In this document: positions 16,992 to 25,098 of the stretch, piece by piece
Numbering within the stretch: position 1 is the stretch's first letter
Layout of the letters: each line of letters opens with the position of its first letter
Origin: Streptomyces sp. Je 1-79
GTDB taxonomy: Bacteria > Actinomycetota > Actinomycetes > Streptomycetales > Streptomycetaceae
Direction of reading: 5' to 3'
NCBI RefSeq assembly: GCF_025195125.1
Contig: NZ_JAMGSL010000002.1
Span: 434,001-498,000 of the forward strand
DNA: 64,000 bases
Position numbers and translations under genes: made by a program
The notes under the pieces: generated by a model
What the model saw: the letters and a program-made list of their open reading frames with translations, nothing else
Database searches by the model: none
What the model was told of the DNA's origin: nothing

Positions 16992-17504
16992 TCACTGTCC
17001 TTCCCGGTCGGATACGACCGAAGCGTATCGATTCCCACCCGTTGTGCCGTCCACGGCGGCATGACCGCCGGTGGACCCGAAGCCCCCCTCGGCCCGCGCC
17101 GAGCCGGGAAGCTCCGCCACCTCGTGGAAGCGCACCTTCTCGACCTGCTGGACGACCAGTTGGGCAATCCGGTCGAACTTCTCGAACCGCACGCTCTCGC
17201 GCGGGTCGAGATTGACCACGATCACCTTGATCTCTCCACGGTACCCGGCATCCACCGTCCCTGGGGCATTCACGAGGGCGACTCCGCAGCGGGCGGCCAG
17301 GCCGGAACGCGGGTGCACGAAGGCGGCGTAGCCGTCCGGGAGCGCGATGGAGATCCCGGTGGGCAGTACGGCCCGCTCACCGGGGGCCAGGACGGCCGCC
17401 TCGGTGGTCACGAGATCGGCGCCGGCGTCGCCGGGGTGTCCGTAGGCGGGGATCGGTACGTCCGGGTCCACACGCCGGATCAGTACGTCGACAGGGTTGC
17501 GCAT
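16992..17504 (-). CDS. dut: dUTP diphosphatase (dUTPase)
   Basis: 170 residues. The five dUTPase motifs are visible: G-D-A-G-A-D-L (I), P-R-S-G-L-A (II), G-T-V-D-A-G-Y-R-G-E (III), R-I-A-Q-L-V (IV) and the C-terminal glycine-rich F-G-S-T-G (V). The trimeric enzyme hydrolyses dUTP to dUMP and pyrophosphate, limiting uracil in DNA and feeding thymidylate synthesis. Motif V lacks the usual leading R-G in its most common form but keeps G-G-F-G-S-T-G. The ATG overlaps the preceding thioesterase stop by one base (TGATG), and DUF3710 follows one base after its stop. Confidence 0.95.
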   Translation of the reverse strand: MRNPVDVLIRRVDPDVPIPAYGHPGDAGADLVTTEAAVLAPGERAVLPTGISIALPDGYAAFVHPRSGLAARCGVALVNAPGTVDAGYRGEIKVIVVNLDPRESVRFEKFDRIAQLVVQQVEKVRFHEVAELPGSARAEGGFGSTGGHAAVDGTTGGNRYASVVSDREGQ

Positions 17505-18088
17505 CAGGGGTTCACCTCGAAGGCGCGGGCGCGCCGGACCTGGTCGGGGTCGGACATGGCGGCCTGGATCTCCTCCGGGCGGCCGTTGTCGATGAAGTGG
17601 TCGACCTTGACCTCGATGAAGAGGGCGTCGGCGCGGACCGCGACGGGGCCGTCGGGCCCGCCGATCCGGCCGACGGCGGTCGAGTAGATCTTGCGCCCGT
17701 GCACGGCGGTGACCTGGGCCTCCAGGTGCAGGACGGTGCCGACCGGGACGGGCCGCGCGAAGTCGGTCTCCAGGCGTCCGGTGACGGCGATGACGCGCAG
17801 CAGCCAGTTCAGGGAGCCGAGGGTCTCGTCGAGCGCGGTGGCGAGGACGCCGCCGTGCGCGAGGCCGGGGGCGCCCTGGTGGTCGGGGGTCACGGTGAAC
17901 TCGGCGGTGACGGTCACGCCCTCGCCGGCCCTGGCCTCCAGATGAAGCCCGTGGGGCTGCCCGCCGCCGCACCCGAAGCAGTGCTCATAGTGCGCGCCGA
18001 GCAGCTCGCCGGGGGCGGGCGCGTCGGGGTGTCGTACCGGCGGTATGGCGTCGGCCGGCGGGGTGAGGGCGGGAGATGTTGCGGTCAC
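17504..18088 (-). CDS. PaaI-family (hotdog) thioesterase
   Basis: 194 residues from GTG 18088. A polar N-terminus with a C-F-G-C-G-G-G motif precedes a single hotdog domain (about 55-160) with the helix motif A-H-G-G-V-L-A-T-A-L-D-E that carries the catalytic acid/Asn-type position. Such proteins hydrolyse acyl-CoA thioesters. The C-terminal 25 residues (E-V-K-V-D-H-F...) extend beyond the minimal fold. It heads the thioesterase-dut-DUF3710 unit and its stop overlaps the dut start. The substrate cannot be told from sequence. Confidence 0.85.
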   Translation of the reverse strand: MTATSPALTPPADAIPPVRHPDAPAPGELLGAHYEHCFGCGGGQPHGLHLEARAGEGVTVTAEFTVTPDHQGAPGLAHGGVLATALDETLGSLNWLLRVIAVTGRLETDFARPVPVGTVLHLEAQVTAVHGRKIYSTAVGRIGGPDGPVAVRADALFIEVKVDHFIDNGRPEEIQAAMSDPDQVRRARAFEVNP

Positions 18089-18146
18089 AGCCGCAGACCT
18101 TACCCGCGAGGCCAGGCGCGGGTCGCGCCGTGCCAAGCTTGGACGC

Positions 18147-18707
18147 ATGCAGCCTTCCGCCTCGCCCTCCGCTCCGACCGCCGCGCCGCGCTTCGACGAG
18201 CGGCTGACCGCTCCCGGCTCGTGGTGGGTGATCACGGTTCTGCTGGCGCTCAGCGGCGGTCTGGTGACGTTCCCGCTGGGTACGGTTCCCACGCTGGGCG
18301 GGCTGATCGTGGCGGGCGCGCTGGCGGCCGTGGCGGTCTCCTCGTACGGCTCGGCCCGGATCCGGGTGGTGGCCGGTTCGCTGGTCGCGGGCGACGCGCG
18401 GATCCCGGTCTCGGCGCTGGGGACGCCGGAGGTGCTGGACGCGGAGGAGGCGCGTGCCTGGCGCACGTTCAAGGCCGATCCGCGCGCCTTCATGGTGCTG
18501 CGCAGCTACGTGCCGCGCGCGGTGCGGGTCGAGGTCACGGACCCTTCCGACCCGACGCCGTACGTGTACCTCTCCAGCCGTGACCCGGAGGGCCTGGTCG
18601 CGGCGCTCGACGCGGCCCGCGCCGAGGCAGCAGGCTCCGACGCGGCCGACTCCGAGGCAGCCCGCTCCGAGGCAGCCGGCTCCGAGGCGGCCCGCTCCGA
18701 GGCCTAG
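18147..18707 (+). CDS. DUF3093 family membrane protein
   Basis: 186 residues from ATG 18147. Two hydrophobic segments (about 28-48 and 50-70) are followed by a soluble domain with the DUF3093 pattern (R-I-P-V-S-A-L, R-A-W-R-T-F-K-A-D-P-R-A-F, P-Y-V-Y-L-S-S-R-D-P). The last 30 residues are tandem S-E-A-A-(G/R) repeats encoded by about six 15-base units (18620-18706), likely variable. It diverges from the thioesterase gene with a 58-bp gap and its stop overlaps the opposite-strand stop of the next gene by about three bases. Function unknown. Confidence 0.85.
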   Translation: MQPSASPSAPTAAPRFDERLTAPGSWWVITVLLALSGGLVTFPLGTVPTLGGLIVAGALAAVAVSSYGSARIRVVAGSLVAGDARIPVSALGTPEVLDAEEARAWRTFKADPRAFMVLRSYVPRAVRVEVTDPSDPTPYVYLSSRDPEGLVAALDAARAEAAGSDAADSEAARSEAAGSEAARSEA

Positions 18708-19753
18708 AAGCCGATCTCCTTGGGGTTCTCCGGCTGCTCCAGCGGGGGCAGCCCCTCCAGGGCGTTCCAGGGCACCTGTCGCGCGCGCAGGTCCTTGCGG
18801 ACGTGCTGGGCGAGCTTCCTGGTGTCGCGGCGGTTCATGACGGCTCCGACGGCCGCGCCGACCATGAACGGCATCAGGTTGGGCAGGTTGCGCACCATGC
18901 GCTTCATGATCTGCTGGCGCAGCTCGCGCTTGAGCTGTCCGCCGAGCGCAGCGTTGACGGTCGTCGGCTTCCCGGGGTCGATGCCCCGCTCCTCCGTCCA
19001 GGAGGTCAGATACGCCGTCGACCGCTGGGTGAGCGTGCCGGGTGGCCGGACGCCGTAGACCTCGTGCAGCTCGGCGATGAGCTTGATCTCGATCGCGGCG
19101 ACCCCGGTGATCTCCGCGGCCAGTTCGGCGGGCATCGCGGGGGGCACGGGCAGCATGGCGGCAGCCCCGACGCCGGCGCCGACGGTCGAGCTGGCGTTGC
19201 AGGCGCCCGCGACGAGTTTGTCGGCGATCTGCTCGGGGCCGAGTCCCGGGAAGTGCTTGCGCAGCGTCGCCAGGTCCCGGACGGGGACGCGCGGGGCGAG
19301 CTCGATGATCCGGTCGGCGAGATAGCCGAGTCCGGCCTTGGCGCTCTCACCGCCACGCTTCACGCCGCGTTTGACGGCGTCGATCCGCGCGCGGTCGAGC
19401 TTCAGTCGGTCCAGCTGGGCGCGCGCCGGATCGGCGACGCGCTTGACGGCGTCGCGACGGCGCCCGCCCCGCGAGGCCTCCCGCTCCACCGGTACCGGTG
19501 TCGCGGTCGCTTCGGTCGCGGGCGGGTCGGGCACGGGTGTGCCGGACCCGGGCGTACCAGGCGCGGCTGCTTCGAGCGAGGCCGAGCGGCCCCGCTCGTC
19601 GTCACGTGCGCCGAGGGAGGGCAGGAGGGCGGTCTGCTCGGCTTCCGGTGCCTCCTGGGCACCCTCTGCCGCCTCCGAGCCGCCCTGGTTCGCCTCCGGC
19701 CTCCCAGGAAGCCGGAAGCGACGCTTCCGAGAAGGTGTGTCGTCGCCTGCCAC
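18704..19753 (-). CDS. Conserved hypothetical protein, EcsC-like C-terminal region
   Basis: 349 residues. The first 100 are low-complexity, acidic/Pro-rich and probably disordered. Residues about 100-150 are basic and helical (D-R-L-K-L-D-R-A-R-I-D-A-V-K-R-G). The C-terminal 200 residues have amphipathic/hydrophobic stretches (A-A-A-M-L-P-V-P-P-A-M-P-A-E, V-A-A-I-E-I-K-L-I-A-E-L-H-E-V-Y-G and F-M-V-G-A-A-V-G-A-V) that resemble EcsC-type proteins, but I am not sure. It ends convergently with DUF3093, overlapping by a few bases, and lies downstream of the DUF4193 gene with a 12-bp gap. No enzymatic motif is visible. Confidence 0.6.
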   Translation of the reverse strand: MAGDDTPSRKRRFRLPGRPEANQGGSEAAEGAQEAPEAEQTALLPSLGARDDERGRSASLEAAAPGTPGSGTPVPDPPATEATATPVPVEREASRGGRRRDAVKRVADPARAQLDRLKLDRARIDAVKRGVKRGGESAKAGLGYLADRIIELAPRVPVRDLATLRKHFPGLGPEQIADKLVAGACNASSTVGAGVGAAAMLPVPPAMPAELAAEITGVAAIEIKLIAELHEVYGVRPPGTLTQRSTAYLTSWTEERGIDPGKPTTVNAALGGQLKRELRQQIMKRMVRNLPNLMPFMVGAAVGAVMNRRDTRKLAQHVRKDLRARQVPWNALEGLPPLEQPENPKEIGF

Positions 19754-19765
19754 GGCCGACCGATC

Positions 19766-20062
19766 TCAGTCGCAGTCGCGGCAGATCGGCTGACCGTTCT
19801 TCTCCCGAGCCAGCTGGCTGCGGTGGTGCACGAGGAAGCAGCTCATGCAGGTGAACTCGTCGGCCTGCTTCGGCAGGACCCGTACGGCGAGCTCTTCGTT
19901 CGACAGGTCTGCGCCGGGCAGCTCCAGGCCCTCTGCGGCCTCGAACTCGTCGACGTCGACCGTCGAGGTCGACTTGTCGTTCCGGCGGGCCTTCAGTTCC
20001 TCAAGGCTGTCCGAATCGACGTCGTCGTCGGTCTTGCGTGGGGTGTCGTAATCCGTTGCCAT
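19766..20062 (-). CDS. DUF4193 family protein (small zinc-ribbon-like)
   Basis: 98 residues, very acidic in the first half (D-D-D-V-D-S-D-S). The second half has two cysteine pairs, C-M-S-C and C-R-D-C, 24 residues apart, plus H-H between them, suggesting a zinc ribbon. This matches DUF4193, a universal actinobacterial family of unknown function; in mycobacteria members are reported as essential or RNA-polymerase-associated candidates, which I recall only vaguely. It is the first gene of a two-gene minus-strand unit. Confidence 0.88.
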   Translation of the reverse strand: MATDYDTPRKTDDDVDSDSLEELKARRNDKSTSTVDVDEFEAAEGLELPGADLSNEELAVRVLPKQADEFTCMSCFLVHHRSQLAREKNGQPICRDCD

Positions 20063-20457
20063 GTCGCTCTCCCCCTCTGGGTGGTTGCGGTGTCTCCAGC
20101 GCACGTAACGCGTGAGAGGCCGGACTTGTGCCCGACCTGAGGCGGAGATTTTGCCTCACATCAAGGTCTGTTACTCAATCGACACCCAACCGGCCCTCTC
20201 ACGAGAGATCGGCTTTGGGTGGCGAACGGGACCGTACACGGTCCGCCTGCCGTCCTTCACGGGCGCCACCCCGTGTACTTCCCGTCATCCAGGGCCCGGG
20301 AAACCCGGACTTTTCCGGGTTTTCCCATGGAATTCTCGATCACGGAGAGTAGAGAGCCGGATGTGCGTTCCTGTGATCGATCACACAGGGGCGTCTCAGG
20401 AACGGGATCCGAAAATTCCGCGCAAAGCGAACGGAACCGGCTGGTACCCGAAGTGTG
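20063..20457. other. Intergenic region upstream of DUF4193, downstream of cutS
   Basis: 395 bp. It holds a hairpin terminator (20298-20326), a 14-bp perfect palindrome TGTGATCGATCACA at 20372-20385, and presumably the DUF4193 promoter. Short frames here (20112-20641) have no Streptomyces codon bias and are not called. Confidence 0.6.
20298..20326 (-). terminator. Hairpin terminator downstream of cutRS
   Basis: AAACCCGGA at 20301-20309 pairs with TCCGGGTTT at 20314-20322, and flanking GGG/CCC can extend the stem with a one-base bulge. It lies about 130 bp past the cutS stop. Confidence 0.65.
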
Positions 20458-21693
20458 TCAGATCGGGAGAGTGACACGCATCACGAGACCGCCGCCTTCG
20501 CGGGGCTCCGCGATGATACGGCCGCCGTGGGCGCGCGCGACGGATCGGGCGATCGACAGGCCGAGCCCGACTCCCTTGTCACTCCCCGTCCGCTCCTGCC
20601 GCAGCCGTCTGAACGGCTCGAAGAGGTTGTCGATCTCGTAGGCCGGGACCACGGGGCCCGTGTTCGAGACGACCAGGAGCGCCTGGCCGTGCTCGGTCTC
20701 GGTGGTGACCTCGACCCAGCCTCCCCCGGTCACGTTGTACCGCACGGCGTTCTGGACCAGGTTCAGCGCGATCCGCTCCAGCAGGACGCCGTTGCCCTGG
20801 ACGACGGCCGGCCCGCACTCGCTGCGGATCTCCACGCCCTTGGACGCGGCCTCCGCGTGCACCTGGTCGACGGCGCGCGAGGCGACCTCGGCCAGGTCGA
20901 CCGGCTTGCGCTCGACGATCTGGTTGTCGCTGCGGGCGAGCAGCAGCAGGCCCTCCACGAGCTGCTCGCTGCGCTCGTTGGTGGCCAGCAGGGTCTTGCC
21001 GAGCTGCTGGAGCTCGACGGGCGCCCCGGGATCGGAGAGATGGACCTCCAGGAGCGTGCGGTTGATCGCCAGCGGCGTGCGCAGCTCGTGCGAGGCGTTG
21101 GCGACGAAGCGCTGCTGGGCGGTGAAGGCCCGCTCCAGCCGCTCCAGCATCTCGTCGAAGGTGTCCGCGAGCTCCTTCAGCTCGTCGTCCGGACCGTCCA
21201 GCTCGATCCGGCGGGCGAGGTCGGATCCGGCCACCTGGCGGGCGGTCCGGGTGATCCGCCCCAGCGGGGAGAGCACCCGGCCTGCCATGGCGTAGCCGAA
21301 GGCGAAGGCGATGATGCTCAGACCGAGCAGGGCGAAGAGGGAGCGGCGCAGGAGGTCGTCGAGCGCCAGGTCCCGCTGGTGCTGGAGACAGGCGGAGACG
21401 GCTTCGTTGAGCTGGTCGCCGGTGCCCGAGGCGGGCAGCTGGCACCAGGAGGTGGTCGGCTGGACCTCGCCCTTGACGACCTTGAACGGCAGCTCGGAGG
21501 CGCTGTCGCCCAGGGCCTGCGCGGTGAAGAGGTAGATGATCGACAGCAGCAGGATGCCGGCGATCAGGAACATCCCGCCGTACAGCAGCGTGAGCCGTAT
21601 CCGGATCGTCGGGCGGAGCAGCGGCCTGACCGGGTCCCTGGGGTCCCAGGTCGGCTTCGGGGGCGCCTGTGGGGGCGCGGGGGTCGCGGCCAC
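20458..21693 (-). CDS. cutS: Sensor histidine kinase CutS
   Basis: 411 residues from GTG 21693. Two membrane helices (about 34-58 and 115-137) flank a small extracytoplasmic loop with two cysteines, Cys84 and Cys102, which could form a disulfide. A HAMP domain (about 138-190) leads to HisKA with H202 in N-A-S-H-E-L-R-T-P-L, then an HATPase with Q-N-A-V-R-Y-N and K-G-V-G-L-G-L-S-I-A. It matches CutS of Streptomyces lividans/coelicolor, linked to copper-related melanin suppression, actinorhodin repression and, in recent work I recall, secretion stress/redox sensing through the loop cysteines. It starts 4 bp after the cutR stop. Confidence 0.93.
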   Translation of the reverse strand: MAATPAPPQAPPKPTWDPRDPVRPLLRPTIRIRLTLLYGGMFLIAGILLLSIIYLFTAQALGDSASELPFKVVKGEVQPTTSWCQLPASGTGDQLNEAVSACLQHQRDLALDDLLRRSLFALLGLSIIAFAFGYAMAGRVLSPLGRITRTARQVAGSDLARRIELDGPDDELKELADTFDEMLERLERAFTAQQRFVANASHELRTPLAINRTLLEVHLSDPGAPVELQQLGKTLLATNERSEQLVEGLLLLARSDNQIVERKPVDLAEVASRAVDQVHAEAASKGVEIRSECGPAVVQGNGVLLERIALNLVQNAVRYNVTGGGWVEVTTETEHGQALLVVSNTGPVVPAYEIDNLFEPFRRLRQERTGSDKGVGLGLSIARSVARAHGGRIIAEPREGGGLVMRVTLPI

Positions 21694-21697
21694 CGGG

Positions 21698-22360
21698 TCA
21701 GATCCGGTAGCCGGAGCCGGGGACGGTCACGATGACCGGCGGCTCGCCCAGCTTGCGGCGCAGGGTCATGACCGTGACCCGTACGACGTTGGTGAACGGG
21801 TCGGTGTTCTCGTCCCAGGCCTTCTCCAGGAGCTGCTCGGCCGAGACGACCGCGCCCTCGCTGCGCATGAGCACCTCCAGGACCGCGAACTCCTTCGGGG
21901 CGAGCTGGACCTCCTTGCCCTCGCGGAAGACCTCGCGGCGGTTCGGGTCGAGCTTGATGCCGGCGCGCTCCAGGACGGGCGGCAGCGGCACGGTGGTGCG
22001 CCGGCCCAGCGCGCGCACGCGCGCGGTGAGCTCGGTGAAGGCGAACGGCTTCGGAAGGTAGTCGTCCGCGCCCAGTTCCAGACCCTCGACGCGGTCGCTG
22101 ACGTCACCGGAGGCGGTGAGCATCAGGACGCGGGTGGGCATGCCCAGTTCGACGATCTTCCGGCAGACGTCGTCGCCGTGGACCAGGGGGAGGTCGCGGT
22201 CGAGGACGACCACGTCGTAGTCGTTCACCCCGATCCGTTCCAGAGCTGCGGCGCCGTCGTACACGACGTCGACGGCCATGGCCTCCCGGCGCAGTCCGGT
22301 GGCCACCGCATCGGCGAGCAGCTGCTCGTCCTCGACGACGAGTACGCGCACGTCGGTCAT
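21698..22360 (-). CDS. cutR: Response regulator CutR (OmpR family)
   Basis: 220 residues. Receiver domain with acidic E10/D11, phosphoacceptor D54 in V-V-V-L-D-R-D-L-P and K in L-P-K-P-F-A; winged-helix DNA-binding domain from about 125 to the end (V-I-V-T-V-P-G-S-G-Y-R-I). It is the first gene of the cutRS operon. The upstream region has GTAA/GTAA/GTAG half-sites at 22444, 22455 and 22465, spaced 10-11 bp, which look like a tandem OmpR-type binding site for autoregulation. Confidence 0.94.
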   Translation of the reverse strand: MTDVRVLVVEDEQLLADAVATGLRREAMAVDVVYDGAAALERIGVNDYDVVVLDRDLPLVHGDDVCRKIVELGMPTRVLMLTASGDVSDRVEGLELGADDYLPKPFAFTELTARVRALGRRTTVPLPPVLERAGIKLDPNRREVFREGKEVQLAPKEFAVLEVLMRSEGAVVSAEQLLEKAWDENTDPFTNVVRVTVMTLRRKLGEPPVIVTVPGSGYRI

Positions 22361-22744
22361 TCCTTCCTACGGGCCCCTGCCCCTGATGCGGACCGGGCGA
22401 TGGTGAGCACTGACTGTGCGTGTCCATCCTGCCCCGTACGCGCGTAAACCGGCTGTAAGGCGGCGTAGGGGAGGCCGGGGAGGAGCGCCAGTACGGTCCG
22501 GGGGCGCGCGGAAGCATAGGCGGGGCGAGAGGGGGCGCGCGAAGAATTCACCTGATTCACGGGCCAGTTGAGGTTTCTGTGAGGAAACTCCTGGGGAGGA
22601 CGTCTGCACACCCCGTGATCACGCCCTGTATGTGGCACGTACGTGGCAGGCCACATGCCGCTCTGTCCCCCAGAGGTAACAGCGTGTGATCCACCCACCC
22701 TCGGCACACCCCCGTGCCACCGACCCATGACGAGGGGGCGCACG
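22361..22744. other. Divergent regulatory region between cutR and a small gene
   Basis: 384 bp with no convincing gene. It should hold promoters for cutRS (minus) and for the 57-residue protein (plus). Visible elements are the phased GTAA repeats (22444-22468) and an AT-richer block (22545-22590, GAATTCACCTGATTC). Frames running across it on the minus strand lack coding bias. Confidence 0.6.
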
Positions 22745-22918
22745 ATGGACGCTTTCACCGCAGGACTGCTGCAGCGCATAAGGACTGCGCAGACCGACCT
22801 CACACGGGCACGCGAGACGGGCGACGACTTCCTCGCGGAGGTCGAGCAGGCTGAGCTCGAAGACCTGCACCGCCTTGCCGCCGAGCACGGCGTAGAGGTC
22901 GGCGCCGCCAGCGCCTGA
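22745..22918 (+). CDS. Small conserved helical protein of unknown function (57 aa)
   Basis: 57 residues from ATG 22745, preceded by GAGGGGG. The sequence is strongly amphipathic and predicted almost wholly helical (F-T-A-G-L-L-Q-R-I-R-T-A-Q-T-D-L-T-R-A-R-E then V-E-Q-A-E-L-E-D-L-H-R-L-A-A), with charged heptad-like spacing suggesting a coiled coil. No cysteine, membrane segment or signal peptide is present. A strong terminator lies 18 bp past the stop, showing it is a complete single-gene unit. It diverges from cutRS. I believe it is conserved in Streptomyces, but no function is known to me. Confidence 0.75.
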   Translation: MDAFTAGLLQRIRTAQTDLTRARETGDDFLAEVEQAELEDLHRLAAEHGVEVGAASA

Positions 22919-22935
22919 CCCCCTGGTACGGAAGT

Positions 22936-22962
22936 GGCCCCGGTGTCGACGACACCGGGGCC
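22936..22962 (+). terminator. Terminator of the 57-aa gene
   Basis: GGCCCCGGTGT pairs with ACACCGGGGCC around a five-base loop CGACG. Confidence 0.9.
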
Positions 22963-22981
22963 TCTTCGCGTCCGCGGGGGC

Positions 22982-23008
22982 CTAGGCCCTGTCGTCGACA
23001 GGGCCTAG
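22982..23008 (-). terminator. Terminator overlapping the inositol monophosphatase stop
   Basis: CTAGGCCCTGTCG and its complement flank a single T. The right arm contains the TAG stop (23005-23007) of the minus-strand gene, so termination begins at the stop codon. It sits back to back with the terminator at 22936. Confidence 0.8.
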
Positions 23009-23829
23009 TCGTGCCAGGCCCCGAGCTCTTCCAGAAGCCCCTGGAGCGGCTCGAAGACACCGGGTGGGGCCGCGACGGCCAGCTCCCCCGAGGGGCGCTC
23101 ACCGGGCCGCCCACCGGTCAGGGCGCCCGCCTCGCGGGCGATCAGGTCGCCCGCGGCGAGGTCCCAGGGGTTGAGGCCGCGCTCGTAGTAGCCGTCGAGC
23201 CGGCCGGCGGCGACATCGCAGAGGTCGATCGCGGCCGATCCACCCCGCCGGATGTCGCGCAGGCGCGGGATCATCCGCTGGGCGATGTCGGCCTGGTGGG
23301 CGCGGCGGGTCTGGACGTAGGCGAAGCCGGTGGAGATCAGGGCCTGGTCGAGCGTGGGTGCGGGGCGGACCGCGAGACGGCGCTCCCCCAGGTGGGCGCC
23401 GCGGCCGAGCACCGCCCGGTACGCCTCGTTCCGCATGGGCGCCTCGACGACGCCGACGACGGTCTCGCCGTGGAGCTCGGCGGCGATGGAGACCGACCAG
23501 GTCGGCAGGCCGTAGAGGTAGTTCACCGTTCCGTCGAGCGGGTCGATCACCCAGCGGACGCCGCTGGTGCCGGGGGTGGCGGCGCCCTCCTCGCCGAGGA
23601 GGCCGTCGTCCGGCCGGTGCTCGCCGAGGAAGCCGGTGATCAGCTTCTCCGCGGCGATGTCCATCTCGGTGACGACGTCGATGGGGCTGGACTTGGTCCT
23701 GGCCACCGTCAGGTCGTCCGGTCGGCCGTCACGCAGCAGCGCGCCGGCCCGGCGTCCGGCCTCCAGGGCGAGGTCGAGCAGTTCGGTCAGCAGGGCGTCG
23801 GACGGCTCGGGGTTCACGGAGTGGGTCAC
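23005..23829 (-). CDS. Inositol monophosphatase family protein (SuhB-like)
   Basis: 274 residues from GTG 23829. Metal-binding motifs of the family are present: G-E-E near 80, I-D-P-L-D-G-T-V-N-Y near 96, and W-D-L-A-A-G near 220. These bind Mg2+ and hydrolyse phosphomonoesters such as inositol-1-phosphate. In actinobacteria such enzymes supply myo-inositol for phosphatidylinositol and mycothiol, or act on histidinol phosphate. The start is 9 bp after the ferrochelatase stop, so they form one operon. Confidence 0.88.
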   Translation of the reverse strand: MTHSVNPEPSDALLTELLDLALEAGRRAGALLRDGRPDDLTVARTKSSPIDVVTEMDIAAEKLITGFLGEHRPDDGLLGEEGAATPGTSGVRWVIDPLDGTVNYLYGLPTWSVSIAAELHGETVVGVVEAPMRNEAYRAVLGRGAHLGERRLAVRPAPTLDQALISTGFAYVQTRRAHQADIAQRMIPRLRDIRRGGSAAIDLCDVAAGRLDGYYERGLNPWDLAAGDLIAREAGALTGGRPGERPSGELAVAAPPGVFEPLQGLLEELGAWHD

Positions 23830-23838
23830 GGGGGCTCC

Positions 23839-24966
23839 TCAGGCGTACGGGCTGTCGGCGCCGGCCGCCGCGGGCCGCTCCGCCCGGGCGGGGCAGCAGC
23901 CGATCGGGCAGAGGTCGTGGGAGGGGCCGAGGGCGCCGAGGGCGCATCGCTCGGCCCGGGCACCGCGCTCGCTCGCCGCGCGCTCCAGGACGAGGTCCCG
24001 CACGGCCGCGGCGAAGCGGGGGTCGGCCCCGACGGTCGCGGAGCGGCGCACCGGGAGGCCCAGCTCGGCGGCCTTGGCGGCGGCCTCGGTGTCGAGGTCG
24101 TAGAGGACCTCCATGTGGTCCGAGACGAAGCCGATCGGCACCATCACGGCGGCCGGGACCCCGGCGCCGTGCAGCTCCTCCAGGTGCTCGCAGATGTCCG
24201 GTTCCAGCCACGGGATGTGGGGGGCGCCGCTGCGGGACTGGTAGACGAGCTGCCAGGGGTGCTCGACGCCGGTCTTCCTGCGGACCTCCTCGACGATCAC
24301 CCGGGCCACGTCCAGGTGCTGCTTCACGTACGCCCCGCCCTCGCCGTGCTCGCCGAGGGGCCCCGAGGAGTCGGCGGCCGAGTCGGGGATGGAGTGGGTC
24401 GTGAAGGCGAGGTGGGCGCCGGCGCGGACGGACTCGTCGAACTCGGCCAGCGAGGCGAGCACCCCCTCGACCATGGGCTCGACGAAACCGGGGTGGTTGA
24501 AGTAGTGCCGGAGCTTGTCGACCCGGGGCAGCGGGAGCCCTTCCGCCTCCAGCTCGGAGAGCGCGTCGGCGAGGTTCTCGCGGTACTGCCGGCAGCCGGA
24601 GTACGAGGCGTAGGCGCTGGTGGTGAGGACGGCGATGTGACGCCTGCCGTCGGTGACCATCTCCCGCAGGGTGTCGGTGAGGTACGGCGCCCAGTTCCGG
24701 TTGCCCCAGTAGACCGGCAGGTCGAGGCCGGTCTCCGCGAAGTCCCTGCGCAGGGCGTCGAGCAGCGCGCGGTTCTGGTCGTTGATCGGGCTGACACCGC
24801 CGAAGAGGAAGTAGTGCTGCCCCACCTCCTTCAGCCGCTCCTTGGGGATGCCTCGGCCGCGGGTGACGTTCTCCAGGAACGGGACGACGTCGTCCGGGCC
24901 CTCGGGGCCGCCGAAGGAGAGCAGCAGAAGGGCGTCGTACGGTGCGGGATCGTGCTGATCGGACAT
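23839..24966 (-). CDS. cpfC: Coproporphyrin III ferrochelatase (HemH/CpfC)
   Basis: 375 residues. The N-terminal half has [10 protein letters not shown] and Y-W-G-N-R-N-W; the C-terminal half has F-T-T-H-S-I-P with the catalytic histidine and Y-Q-S-R-S-G. Actinobacterial enzymes insert Fe2+ into coproporphyrin III to make coproheme, later decarboxylated to heme. The C-terminus carries C-A-L-G...L-C-P-I-G-C-C plus an internal S-G-C-R-Q-Y cysteine, fitting the [2Fe-2S] cluster ligands of actinobacterial ferrochelatases. It is the first gene of the unit with inositol monophosphatase downstream and diverges from an MFS gene. Confidence 0.92.
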   Translation of the reverse strand: MSDQHDPAPYDALLLLSFGGPEGPDDVVPFLENVTRGRGIPKERLKEVGQHYFLFGGVSPINDQNRALLDALRRDFAETGLDLPVYWGNRNWAPYLTDTLREMVTDGRRHIAVLTTSAYASYSGCRQYRENLADALSELEAEGLPLPRVDKLRHYFNHPGFVEPMVEGVLASLAEFDESVRAGAHLAFTTHSIPDSAADSSGPLGEHGEGGAYVKQHLDVARVIVEEVRRKTGVEHPWQLVYQSRSGAPHIPWLEPDICEHLEELHGAGVPAAVMVPIGFVSDHMEVLYDLDTEAAAKAAELGLPVRRSATVGADPRFAAAVRDLVLERAASERGARAERCALGALGPSHDLCPIGCCPARAERPAAAGADSPYA

Positions 24967-25039
24967 GGCACCGATCCTCCCACCCGCCCCTGACGGCCGA
25001 CGGCCCGCCCCGACCGGAAAAGATGCTGCGGCATTCAGT

Positions 25040-25078
25040 TCAACACCGTAGGCTTTAGCTATTAATTACACGTGTTGA
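25040..25078. promoter_or_regulatory. Candidate promoter and operator in the cpfC-MFS divergent region
   Basis: TCAACAC (25040-25046) and GTGTTGA (25072-25078) form an inverted repeat around an AT-rich core with TAGGCT (25049-25054), a good -10-like hexamer. It overlaps an upstream GTG start option for the MFS gene, arguing that translation starts later (25099). Confidence 0.45.
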
Positions 25079-25098
25079 GCAGACGCCCGGAGATCCCC

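Noticed and set aside
20372..20385. TGTGATCGATCACA palindrome as a CRP site
   Set aside because: Spacing between half-sites is four bases rather than six, and it sits far from either start. It may be chance.
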